Translations under genes and position numbers: made by a program
DNA from: Casuarina equisetifolia
Taxonomy: Eukaryota; Streptophyta; Magnoliopsida; Fagales; Casuarinaceae
Direction: 5' to 3'
DNA length: 64,000 nucleotides
NCBI GenBank assembly: GCA_028551475.1
Contig: CM052354.1
Location: forward strand, 7,632,001-7,696,000
Notes under the pieces: generated by a model
Told to the model about the DNA's origin: nothing
Seen by the model: only the letters and a program-made list of their open reading frames with translations
Databases searched by the model: none
Shown: one piece after another, positions 25,902 through 39,155 of the stretch
How positions within the stretch are numbered: position 1 is the first letter of the stretch
How the letters are laid out: each line of letters opens with the position of its first letter

Positions 25902-25928
25902 TGCGCTTTACGAGGGTGGGGGGGGGGT
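25866..25928. repeat. (GA)n microsatellite and poly-G tract
   Basis: About twelve GA units at 25872-25895 are followed 20 bases later by a run of about eleven G (near 25918-25927). Both are slippage-prone and lie next to the proposed APRR2-like promoter. Confidence 0.9.
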
Positions 25929-26000
25929 CTGTGACTACTGTTAGGTTGCCATCGTGTGCCCACGGACCACAGAATATGCGAAAGAGTCCTCCCAAATGGT

Positions 26001-27224
26001 CAATAACCTTTTTTTCACGCTTACTTTTGATTAGGATGTAAAGCCATGTGTTTAAGGTGGTAAAGTGAAAAAATTTCATTTTTTATTAGCTTAAAAAATC
26101 ATCTTTATGCTTTTAATGTGATAACAAAACTTATCTTTAATATCCCTTTACGTGCATGCTGATATAAGGATTGTAATTAAATTAAAGTCTAATATTAAAT
26201 ATTAAAATATTAAATATAAAATTTCATTAAGTATAAGTTTAAGAATTTAATGTACGATAATACTTATTTTTTAACATTTTTTGGTGAATATCCATATACT
26301 AACATGAAAACAAGCTTTTTTTCCTTTGAGACCAACGTTTCACCATTTTCATTTGGGCATTTTGGGTTACAGGAGCTGGACTTTAAGCATATGCTCATGG
26401 CTTTCGGGGGGAATATCATCAAAACTCCTTTTTTAAGTAATCCACCATATTGATACCTTCCTTTTCGATCTTTATACTCTTTTACCAAAAGGGTCCGGTC
26501 ATGATTTTGCCTCGGCTTTTCTGGAGATGTTTCCATGCCAAATGTTGAAGTTCTCTCTCTCTCTCTCTCTCTCTCTCTACTGCAGACAATATAGGATAAT
26601 TACTGTGAAGCTTTTTTACAAACTAACCCAACAATAATTGAGGACAATGATAACACTTTTGACCATCGACTTCGAGTTTCATATTTTCTCCCACTTCAGG
26701 ACACTAATTGACCTACCCATCAACTCTCTATTCGAAAATGAAACCACCTTATGAAATTTCCTCATTCATACAGGAAACCCATCTGCAGAAGCTCCAAGCA
26801 AAACATACCCTAGAGGAAACAAGCCTGGAGAAGGCAGAGACTGGATCCATTACGGTGTCTGGCAAGCAGCAGCAGACTGGGGAAGATGAAGGAAGGCTAA
26901 TCCTGTAATTTCACGACGATTGTCCATGCTTGAAGACTAGTTCATGCTTACTTGGGAAGTTAGTTCGTTAATTATATTTTAAGTTAAAGAGTAGTTATGG
27001 AGTGTAGTTTTTAACATTAGTTTATTCATATTTTCAACCAATGAGAAAGCACCATGTGGAAAGATGTTCAGGCTCCAAGGCAATTACCGCGTACTGAAAA
27101 GGCTGGGATCACGTGCCACTTATGACAGTATTGCTGATCACGAGATACAATAGTTACGTGTTCTATAATTTTAACTACATTGAAAAAATTAAACTATTTA
27201 AAAATTAAAAATTATATTATTTAT

Positions 27225-27260
<36 letters not shown>

Positions 27261-30200
27261 TTCTTTACTAATATTGTTGGTTAAAAAAGAAAATTTTTTT
27301 ATGCAAAAGTTAGCATACTTTTGGCTCAATTAGGTTAACAAATTATTTGAATCTTTTGATTTTATATTATTTTGAGAAGCTTTCTTATCTTAGTAAGTTA
27401 AGAAAAAAGAGGTTTGGATAAGGAAAAGCGTCTCATATGAAGGATTGTTTGACCAAAGACTGAATTAGAGGACTCGGAGTTCATGTGAAAAAGTTTTTAG
27501 GATAACAACAGAGATTATTTCACAGTGTAGAGTGCATTGTGCTTTTGTCCTTGTTGTGTCGGCCAACAACGGATAGGGTTTGGATTGACATGAACAAAAC
27601 AAGAGCATTTATGTTCCCCTTACTTTTCTTCTTCATCGTAATCATTTTTATAAAAAAAATGGAGTACTTGTAATTTTATGAAAATTATCTAATAAGGTAA
27701 TAAAGTAAATCAATATACTTTGTTATTTTCATATATACGTTACTTGTTTCATGACCTTCAATTTCCTTGTTAACCTTTAAATTAGGTGATTTTCAAGAGG
27801 ACGTGTTAAGATTGAATATTATTACTAGACCAAAAGTTATAATTGTCCCTGTTGAACCATAGATCAAGCCATCTCAAGTACATCCAACTACAACACAACT
27901 GTCAACTCAGAATTTAACTTTAAGTAACAAGCAAGCATGAGGGATTGTGTTGATTGGGTGATTAGTCTTGATTCCAATATTATGAGTTGAGTAACTAGTT
28001 CACAACTAATCATTAACAACTAATTGAGTCAAAGAATAATCTTGACCCCCATAAGATCAACGAAAGCAAACTTTAAACACTATTTATTAATAGAATAAAT
28101 ATATTTAACAATATTCTTGAAAAAATAAATTTAACACAGCAAAACCGACTCGGAATGGGAGAGAACACATTAACATATTGTTAATATAATATACACATAT
28201 GAATTTCATCCCCTTCCTTACTCCCAGCATGTGAAACACATCCCATGAATGGTTTTCCTTTACTTTTCACTTTCAATGGTTTTCACGTGAGCGTTGAATT
28301 AGGCGGGCATAGGAGCTTTTCGGCTCTTACCAGCTTGGGCCCGCTGCCACGTGAACAAATTAAAATCTTGTGGTGTCATCTCAAAGAGTACGTACATGGT
28401 TTTTGTCTTTTTATTTTCATTCCAAAACTTTACGGACATTTTTTTTACTTATTTACTTTAATACATAAGACTACCCAATTTATTTGTTCATCTGTCAAAC
28501 TCATAAAATAGTGGAAAGAAAAAGAGAGGTATGGCCTTTTTTTCTTTTTCCTTTTTTTTTTTTTTGATTGTCTACACATCTTCTTTGTATACTATGTTTA
28601 AGTTTGGAAAGTTTTTTCATTATAAAGTTCAACCTAATAATAAAAGATTTACAGAACATGGATGATATTGGTTGTTAAAAAATTCCTTTTTATGATTTAT
28701 AGTTCTAATATTGATTAAACACAATATCATGTCAAAACTCTAAAATTTACCTTTGATTTATTAAATATTTCATGTGCTAGTTTCATTTCTTGAGGAAGAA
28801 TTGAAACCATACGTGAAAGGAAAATTAAAAATATTAAGTAATATGATTATTTATCAGTTTAATTTGTAGTGATAAACAATAATCTAATACAACACTTAAC
28901 GGCAAATATGTTGTGAAGTTGTAATAGTGATGTTTATCCGATAGAGTTTCTAGATAGTTCATAGATTGAGATGGAAAACGATGTTATGCATATCTAGTAA
29001 TCAGATTTTATGTCCAATTTTATTAATTTTCCCCTTTTTGGATGGGTTGAATACATTTATCTATTGAGTCAACACTTTTCAATTTTCTAATTTTTATTCG
29101 AAATTGTTTTCTTTGCCGATAAGCTTATATCTATTGAATTGCGAATAATCAGGAAATTTTTGTTTCACCAACATAATCATATAGTTATTTATGCAAGCTT
29201 TTATAACTTTATTTTGAGAGATGTAGTTAAAATTGAAAGAATTTTTTCTCCATCTCTCAAGTGTTTCCACTAACAAGTTTCTAAACGCATAATTATTTAA
29301 AATGAAGTGTCACAAAAAAATAAAAAGGAAAATTAATCGTTTTAACTGACCCCACAGATGAAGATTGCTTTAGATTAAAGTTTTTAGAGCATATTGCAAC
29401 TGACTTCATAATTGAAGAAGATAAAAAATTAGGATAGAACCAAAAACTAAGTATACATATAAGATGGAAGCATCAAAATTTTCGAGACCAACTTGTTGGG
29501 TTGTTTAAGCAGACCTTTGGGCAACTTGAGGGTGAATGAGGAATCTCTTAGACTCTTGCTAGAAGAATTGGCGTAAAAAGAAGATGACTGCATCTTCAAG
29601 AGAATCTATCTGTCTAATGTAATTGATAAAGTTTTTATCAAATAAGCCCATGTTGTGTTGCTTAAATATGCAATCTTTCTAATACTTGTTTTTTCTTTTT
29701 AGCTCATAGCCCAGTTACATTACTTCTTTGGTTTACATTATTTGAGTATTCTTATAAATCAAGTTAATTAAGTTACATGTGATCAATGAATCCATTTGTG
29801 GAAAACAAAATAGAATTCATACCAAATATAAAGGTATCATGGTCCAATAATGGATTATTAGAGCTACTAAAGAAAATGATTTAGTTTTTAAACTTATAAA
29901 AATATCATTTTTAACTTACATTTACTGTAAATGAGTTTAACGTAATAGAAAATATTTTGAGAATAAAACAACTAACAACTTTGTCCTATGACAAAAGTAA
30001 GAAAAATTATATAAAAAAGATTTTTATTTTTTACTTTTTTAATACAAAATTCTCTTAAAAAGATATTATTTTAAATATAATTTGGAAGCTTTCAACTTTT
30101 GTAATGCCGGAGATTACTCCTATAGCTCTATACACTCAATTCTATCAATGTAAACTAACCTTTTCACAATAACAAAAAAAAAAAAAAAGTATCAGATGTC

Positions 30201-33200
30201 TTGTAAGAAGTTACTCATAAGTCAAAAAACCAACCCCAAGTTGGAATTTTACTGCTGGTGGAGGTGGTCCTAACGAGCCCACGAGAAAACGCCCTGTAAA
30301 ATGTGGCCTGACCAATTCCCACAGACAGAAAAAAGAAAACAAAATTCTATGCCTGGAAATACAGGCATAGCATTTTGAAGGGCCACAATTAGTTGTGCCT
30401 GCCCGTACAGAACAAGTTTGAAGGGCGTTGCTTTCCGGTACAATAAATGCTTCCTTTCCGAGAGGCGACTATATTCAGCATAGAGATTTCCTAAGCTTAT
30501 CCTGGCTAGGGCCAAAGAGCAATTAAAAGGAAAAGAAAAGAAAAGGCCTGCCCCAAGCAATCTGCAGAAAACAATGCAACTTTCCAAGTGGGGATGTGAT
30601 ATTTATGGATCACATGCTTTCAAATAGACTTTCTATGTTGGGCTTTCTGTTTTGTCCTTACATCACAATAAGCATGGACAAAAGTGCAAGATTTGACCTC
30701 TAATTTCCACTTCTGTCATAAACTCAAACCAGTAACTTGTGTTCCCTTTTGTTGTTGCCTTGGCATCTTCGATCTCTGTAAGAATCTGGTAAGTGAGCAA
30801 ATCAAAGAAACTGGTTTGACAATAGAGCTTGGAGGATTTAATGGTTTGCTTCCTCTTCAAGCTGATGAAAGAAAACGTCAAACTCGACAGCAACAATTGC
30901 GGTCTTACTGGATCTAATAGTTGAATTCAAGCCCTTTCAACCAGTATTTAATACAAACCATATCCGTTGAAATAGTGCAATTTTCCACGCCACATGGTGG
31001 CTTCCTGCTATAGATCTTAGAGTTTTAGTCAAGATCCTTTTTCATATGCTAATGATCCAATTAGACCCACTGAAGGAGCTTTTTTTTTGTACTCTTTCTA
31101 GGAATTATGAAAGAAGGGCTACACAAAATGATCACCAAAGCTAAATATACAAACCACTGGTAAATAAGTGAAAGTTCTAGGCTTGCATTTCTTATATGCT
31201 TTCCAGTCAAGTTTCCAACGATCAAAATCATAGACTTGCTCTGATTTGATATTTGATCCACGACTTCTTCTTTCATCTAACTTTGATTGTTCAATGTTTG
31301 AGTGAGGCAACTATTTAGATTGTCAATATTCAAATGAGGAAAACCTGTGCCAACAAATTGTCAGTGGCGGTCACCTCCAAAAGTATGATAGCCATGGATG
31401 ACAAACTTAAGCCTACCTTATCCTCTCGTTTTCCTTTTACAGGAGATAGTGGAAAACCCCACCATGATCATTATAAAGATCTTTGTCTCCTCCATCTATC
31501 TCTTTTCAATTTCCTGGAACTTTCAAAAGGGTTCAGTCATTTTCAATTGTGTACAATTCAAAGGTTGCCTTGCTGTGGATGAATAACAAACCCATATTTT
31601 TCATTACAGGGACCCTTCACAGAGTTCAATACAATGAAATGAGAAGCAATTCTTTAAACTGGGGGAGTGAAAAAACATTTACAGTGTGAGGAAGGGCTGT
31701 AATTTCGGATTCTAACTCTGGAATTCCTGGAACTTGGGCTGGAGACAAACTGCTTGTTCTGTGTCTGGTTTGACAATCTATGACAGTGAAAGATATCAGA
31801 AAACAAAAGGCTTTTCTTTTTCAATATTTTCCAGTTTCTCGTTCTGGGGGGACTGAATTCCTCCAAATTGAGTCAGCAATTGTAGGACGCATGGCATTGT
31901 GGAATACAAACTAAGTTTACGAAAGGCTGCCGACAAATCATTGGCTTTCTGCGCTGCTTCTGGACTGCGACGGTAGGTGGATATGACAAAACTGTGGGTG
32001 AAGAAAGCTAAGACTGTTTAAGAGATGCTGCTTAAGAAGATCAGGATGACATGCATTTTCAGCTGGACAACTTCGGCAAACATTCCATTCAGATTAGGTC
32101 GGCAGCTCAAGACCATCGTATTACACCTTAATATAAGACTTAGAAGGGTACTTTTTTTTTTTTAAATTTTTATTTAAGTTCTATTACAAGGGATTATGTT
32201 TTCAGTGTGGGTCTTTTGTCCTTCATACACGTCTCGTTTGTTGAGCTCACGGTCACATAAAATGGAACAAATATAACTAATGCTCTAATACCAAGATAAA
32301 AGTAGAGTACAAAATTATTTTTCCTCATAATCTCATGTAGTTGGTATTCTATTTTTATCTCAAATCATCCAGAGAACTTCATTACATTGGTATTTAGAAG
32401 AACAGTTCTTTCCTAGAAGAACAGGAAATAACCCAGATTCTTTCGACAGTTGTGATACTCTTATTCATTTTGATTGGTCTTAACAATAACTATTGTCTTA
32501 TGAGTAATGAGCTTGTTGGGTAAGATCCTCTTGACACAAGAACAGGATTCAATTGGATGTGACAACATGGTTACCTTTCCTGTCTGCCAAATTTGTTGGA
32601 CTTATTAGGGTGTGGTGTCTCGTTCAACCAGGTGTTCAGCCCAACAGAAGCCTGCACAAGGCTGCCAAGGATGCATCAACCACAGAAATGGTTGAATTAG
32701 GACAGTACTGGTTTCAACTCAATAATGGTTAACCTTTTCTGCTTAGTACATGCATGCAGAGGCAAGCCCACAGAATTGGATCCTATTCCGCTGCTGGTTT
32801 TCATTGCCAATGATGTATATCTAACATTCCAAAATAGAGTGGCAGGGATTCCCATTCGGCATGATGTCCTGCGAGAAGAACCAGACGCCGGTGAAATTTT
32901 TGTAGTGGTTGGAAAGATGAGAAACTGCCTGTGCTGCTTTTTTAAAGCAGAGGAAATGTGCTTGTACAGTCTCGGTTGTTGATTGATTTGAGATGGAAAA
33001 AGAAGAGAAACTGATATTTAGAACTTCCAAACTTACCAGTTGTAGGAATATCTAATCACTCCATATGATTTTCTCCATAGATTGCATTCCTTTTATTAGT
33101 TTATAAATATCACCTTATTTTCTAGGATACTTTCAGATTAACGAAGATCGGCTGTAATCTTAAAATGTACCCTCACTATTTAAAAAAAAAAAAGAACTAA

Positions 33201-36200
33201 AATTATTGAGGTTTGTTTCCTTTTTCAACAAATAATATAATTTTTATGTTCAAAGAAATAAATATAACTCAATTATTTGATTAAACATGTAACCTATTTT
33301 TTCCTTTTATATATGCACTCAAACTCACATTTGGATGTTGAATTTAGAACTTAAAAGTATTAAGTAATACATACTCTCAATTAAGCACTTGTCAATTAAA
33401 TCAATTTATAGAATTATAAGTTTTTTAAAATTGAAATACTCTGACTAATTTTAAAGAAATCAAAATTTCATATTGAAGGTTAACATCGCAATTGAACTAA
33501 ATAAAATAAAATAAAATAAAAATTCTATGGAGGCTAACAATTAAGTTTAAAAATATATTGTCACAAAACATGATAATTTCTAAATAAATCGGTACTTGTA
33601 CAAAAATTTAAAGGTTATATTGAAATCAAAACTGAATTAAGAATTTGATTGTCCTCATTTTCAAACATGTTAATGAATTTCATCACACCTTAGATCATCC
33701 TTATGTTGCCAATTTAATTTATTCTTAAACTTTAAGTCAAAAAAACAACTGTTATTTTCTAGCTATATAGAAAAGTTCTGTTTAGATTCTCTCTTAGAGG
33801 TGAGATGCATTTCAAATACTTAAACATTCAACGACTCAATAGTTTGGCAGCTTTCTCTTACACTTCCTTCCACAATAAAGCATATGCAGAATACTTAGAA
33901 GCCTAATTTCTTTCGATCTTTAGTAATTATGATTTTCTTCAACATATAACTCTCAATCTCTTATTATTTATTACTTTTGTTTCTCAATGATATAATTGTG
34001 ATATTTGGTAAGGTGTATCCAGGAGTAAAAAGGTATAAGATAAGAAATTCTATTACTTTTGAGTATACTTTTTTAAGTTAGACAATAGATATGTTAATAA
34101 TATACCTTATAAAAACAGCTCAATCTAACGCTTTCCTTGCATTAAATTCCTCCCTTCATTCCTGGTAACAATCACCAAAAGGTTTACATAGGCTCATTCA
34201 AAGGCAACAATGATGATTATGCAGAATGTTAACGCAGAGAACTATCGATCAGGATGATGACGATGATGCTTCTGAATACTGCATTGACCAACTAACAAGA
34301 AGAAGTTTGGGTGGGAGGTAGAGTAGATTATCTGTACTGACAATGAAGTCTGTCATCTACCCACAGAAAACTGATGTTGATGCTACAACCCCTAAAACAT
34401 GCTGGACTTTCACGGGGAAAGATGGTACATAAAATGGGGCAGCCCAAGCTTTTACCTACTGTACAGAAGTGACGGTATGTGCAAAGCACATATCCCTATG
34501 ACAGATCTATCCCATCAAATCAAGCACATGTATAATTGAACTCTACCAGTCCTTACCTATTTGCTGAAGAAATTATCCTAGATGATGCTATGAAATGGTG
34601 TTGAAATGCAGAGTTTTTCCTATATTTTTATTTCTTTTAAGTTAGGATAAAAAATAACCCTTTCACCATTATGATACAGAGTTCAAGTTTCAAGTGAAAA
34701 AATATTTTATTTTTGAAATACATTTTTTGCACTTTTTATATGCGGAGATCTTTTCCTCTCTTGCAAGCTAGTCTTAGGTAAAAGGCAAACCTCTCCCCAA
34801 AAAATAAAGCTTAAAAAAATAACTTTTAACATGAAAGTTTTCCTGTTTAAGTTATTTTGTTAATTATCTAACTTTTTTAATTGGCCTGATCAGTTATTTA
34901 GATTATGGGTTGGAGCTCATCTCACCTAGTTTAGCTCCTAATCATATAAATCAAAGTTTCTAGGACCTCATCATTGCCTTAACACAGTATAGTTGGGTGA
35001 TTGATGACTTTTTGCATTAAAATTCCCCGGGAGTAATATGTTTTGTTTGGTAAAAGTTTATCATCAACATGACATGATTAACCTGGATATTACCTGATGC
35101 TTTCCCTTAATATGGACCATAACTTTACAGAAATTGTCATCCCGACAATAATTCAGGCAGAGAATTGGGTTTGGAATCCTGTGGGCAGCTGACACAATTT
35201 GTTGGAGGTATTAGAATTTGGCGTCTCATTCATCCCTGTGGCATACCCTCTTGTGGACCATGCACGGTTGATCGCTTTGGACCCTTGGACAACTAACACG
35301 AGGTAAAAAAGCATGATTAAAATAATATTCCAATCAATGCGGCAATAATTGTCAACTTTATCCTAAGCAAAGAACAAGCACTCAGTCATAATTCCACAGA
35401 AGTGGATCTCCATTTCATGGCTGAGTTTTCTCCACGAATTGGTGATCTTTGAGGATTTTTGGGTATGGGAAAAAGGGCTCGGTTTTTCTAAAAGGTCATG
35501 GCAGAACCAGAAATGCTTGCTAATTTCTTAGAATTGGTCGGTGGATGAGGAACAACAAGATCTGCTTTCTTTAAAGCAGTGGAATTGTTGAATGGACTTA
35601 TATCTGTCTGTGTTGCAGGCAGATTAAGATATAAACGCAACACAAAAGAAATAAAAGTTGAAAGAATACTTCATTTAACTTCAATCTAAAATGTAGTTTA
35701 AGTTTTATCACATAAGATCATCCTTCTGGCGTAAAATTTTACACACAATAAATAATTGACATAAAAAAAATACAGAAACATGGATTTACATTATTCAAAG
35801 TAATAAATCCTTACATTCATGGAGCAATAATTTACTTAGATTCTAAGTTATCCCTAGAACCCTAATTGTGCAAATGACAATGACACATGCAGAAATTATG
35901 ATTTGATCAGTACCACTAATTTAAATTCTACACTCAACAAATACCTATTTTCATTTGATGAGATTGCATTTTTAGTGGTGGACGTAATTATGATTAACTG
36001 TCAGTAGAAGGCGTGTTGGAGATGTTCATCAATGGCTTGTCGGCAAATTAGATTCACTTAACCGCAAACTGTATATTTGAATTCTCTGATAACGACGGAG
36101 AAGAAGAAGTATAAATTCAAGAGTACACAAAGTCGTCATCCACCTAAGCCATCAGATTTGTTTTGATTACCACAATATTTTCCATACCTTTCGTACTTAA

Positions 36201-39155
36201 GATGTCAGTGATTTAGCTGTGAATAATAATGTCAAGAAGTGTGAATCTCGAACCTTATATAAAGCACGTGTGAAATGTTAGAGTGAATGATGGAAATGAG
36301 CAAAGGAAAATGTGTATAAAAGGATTTTGGTTTGAACTTTTCTAGTAAGTAAGAAATACAAAATGAAAAGTTTTCTCATTTAAAATCCAATCATTCACAT
36401 TTAGTTCTTGTTTATTTGGACTGTAGGGTGGAAAGTTTTCAATCAACTATACTTAGAAAACTATCATTCTCTAAGGCTTAAAGTTTATTGGTATGGAATT
36501 GTAAGATTTAGGTATGCTATCCTACAATATTTGGTGATAGTATAGTAGGCGAGGCAAACTCAACTAGTTATAAGAAATAAACTCCATTACCCTAGAGATT
36601 ATAAAGATAAAGGTTATTATTTACATAATATAGTTAATGAATGTCTATACTTAGCTACAATCTAAACACAACTGGAAACATTACTTGATGTGATGTCATC
36701 ATTACCTATCATAACCTTTAGGGATTAGTTGGCTCTTTTATTTTGCAAAAAGAAAAAAAATTTAAGACATGGATAATTAAATTTGTATTTACATCTTTTA
36801 CTTATGTCATTTGGAATGAAAAAAATAGTAGGATTTTTAGAAACAATGCAATTTCTTAATATGTGTCAAAAGGTTTCTAAGAAATATATTTTATTATATC
36901 AAAAGAATTTCTAGAACAATTGAAAACTTGCATTTAAACAAAAGTAGGGACTTGATGAGACCATTTTTTATTTCATGTAATGTTGTATATGGTCTTATCA
37001 TAAGACATTGTCTCTAACTATCTTATATTGATCATTGGTATATATTAAATTTTACTTACCCCGAAAAAAAAAAAACTTTGAGCCCTTCATATAATTTTGT
37101 GTCCATAAGAGTACCGAGAATCTTTTTCACATGGACTCAATTATTCATAGTAACGTCTCGACAAGAAGTAATGGTAGAGCAAGTACAAGTCCTTACTCAT
37201 ATCTTAAGCTTACAATTGTATTTCATGACGAAGAAGAGGGGAGATGACATGATTAGAAAATTTTGGCTATTCCCTGTTCAAATTTCTTGTTTCATACAGA
37301 ATCGTTCAAGACAAGAACATGTTCTTGAGTTTCCTTCAAGTATATGTTAGACATCTTTTAACTTTGCTTGACTTTTCTTTTGTTTTGTACTTCAAGATTT
37401 TCATGTAATTTTCTAATTACCAATCATATCTCATTTTATCTTACGTGATGCTGACATTTTTCCTTAGCAATAGCTAACCTCACTGAGGATAACTTGAGCC
37501 AATCAAATTGAGTCAATCATCTGCAATGGCTATTTCTGCTCCACTTGAAGCAAATCATTAGTATTGAATACGGATAATTTGGCTCCTATGCCTCTCAGTT
37601 CTGCAACTGCATGAAATCTACTTCCACAGTCTGGAAATTCATTCAAGGTGTAAGCAAGGACATTGATTTGAGTTGAAGAAACTAATAAATCTGGTAAAAA
37701 TAGTGTTTATCCTATATTATCAATATTTTGACATAATATTTTGCTTATATGTGAGAATATCTATTTCTTTTAATAATGAGTTTTAAGATAAGGAATGATT
37801 TTTTTTTTTTAAAATAGTGTGACAATTCAGGTTCAAGTATCATACCTTATCTTTATTACTTTGGATCCCCATATTTTTTTCAATATTGGGTCAAGATAAT
37901 ATCTTTATTATATACAACATATCCTCTTTTTTTAATTATCAATTTTAAAGAAGTTAGACTATTTTCTAACAGAGTAAAGGTGTTTGTCAGGAGAAGCATA
38001 TCCTTGTTTTCGACTCCTGGACAAATGCACTATTATGACCTAGCTTGACCAACATGACTTGAGGAGAAGGCCCACTTAAATATCCTAAGACAACAAGCTA
38101 AAAATAAATATAGGGAAATTTCAGACATCAAGATCAGGCATGCCTACTGAAAAAAATAGTTGATTTCTCATTAGTTTTCCTAACTCTAGTTGTAAGCTAG
38201 TAATAATTATTAGTAACATAAATTAGTAATAGGATAATAGTATCGAAATGTTCATTGTCACTCTGATTATTATTGATTTTTTGGTTTGTAATTGAATTTA
38301 ATAATACAAGATATTCTGCTTTACTTCCTCAAGAATTTATACATTTTCTTAATTATATAAATTAAGGCTTTGGTCCAAACAAACACATGAAAGGAGGAAT
38401 TATATTATAATTCCATGGAGTTTGTTGAACCTGATCAATCCAGAGATCCATGGATTTGGATCTTGATGCTCATGCTGTAGAGAACAGCTAGTGGGCTTCG
38501 TCCAACAATTCACAGCCTATTATTATCCATGACAGGCTATGGGTTTGTGGAAAGGGCTGTTTCATTGATGGTCTATCCTTTTGAAAGAATGAAAAGCAGA
38601 AAAAGCGAAACCCCTTTTCAGACAAAATCTCCAATCATGCCTTCTCCATCAGACAGAAATGCAGATTTATATCTTTTTTCATTCATCTATTAGTTAATTG
38701 ATTCATTTTTAGATGCATTTGTTTTTTGCTGTACAGTTTATAGTGCCGATGTCTTCAAAAGCAAAAGGGCTCCAAATTAGGCCAGGACAGATCAAATGGA
38801 GCCCAAACTGATAGACTGTGATTCCTCAAATGCAGATCTAAAGCAACATAGAAGTGAGTACTAGTTATATTGTCAACTTAAAAAGTATAATTAAGCTAAT
38901 TCATTAATTTCATGCTTAAAACTGTATGATTCCTGAAACAATTATTGGGGCAGCCTTTTCTAACTTCCCCCTTATAAAATCAATGCAAAAGAAAAAGGCT
39001 GATATAAGCATCATAAAGCTCTATATCATCAACGACATAATGCATGCCATATATGAGGATAAGAACTCTTTTGAGTCCCTCCGGTTTCCAGAGCAACTTA
39101 ATCATCACTTGGTGCTAGAGCATTGCTTCTGTTCACCACCAAACAACGACCTGGT
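26001..39155. other. Gene-poor AT-rich block
   Basis: About 13 kb with no ORF or exon I can tie to a family. Simple repeats: (TC)n at 26552-26578, (AT)n at 27230-27257, AAATA units at 33499-33522. A GC-richer stretch at about 30.2-33.0 kb has several ORFs of 60-105 codons on both strands (for example 30270-30587 minus, 32725-32982 plus), none with known motifs or shared exon phases. It could be non-coding transcript, an unrecognised decayed gene, or spacer. 38.4-39.1 kb likely contains the 3' UTR of the PMT gene. Confidence 0.55.
30348..30371. repeat. Perfect short inverted repeat (9-bp arms, 6-bp loop)
   Basis: CTATGCCTG and CAGGCATAG flank GAAATA. It could form a small hairpin in the GC-richer part of the gene-poor block. 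No coding context is known. Confidence 0.8.

Larger units (their letters stand above)
24923..26000 (-). other. 5' UTR and promoter region of the APRR2-like gene
   Basis: The ORFs here (for example 24943-25248 and 25324-25761 minus, 25319-25570 plus) have no recognisable motifs, and a purine-rich stretch at 25520-25556 explains the charged translations. The placement upstream of the APRR2-like ATG suggests 5' UTR exon(s), intron and promoter. Confidence 0.45.
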
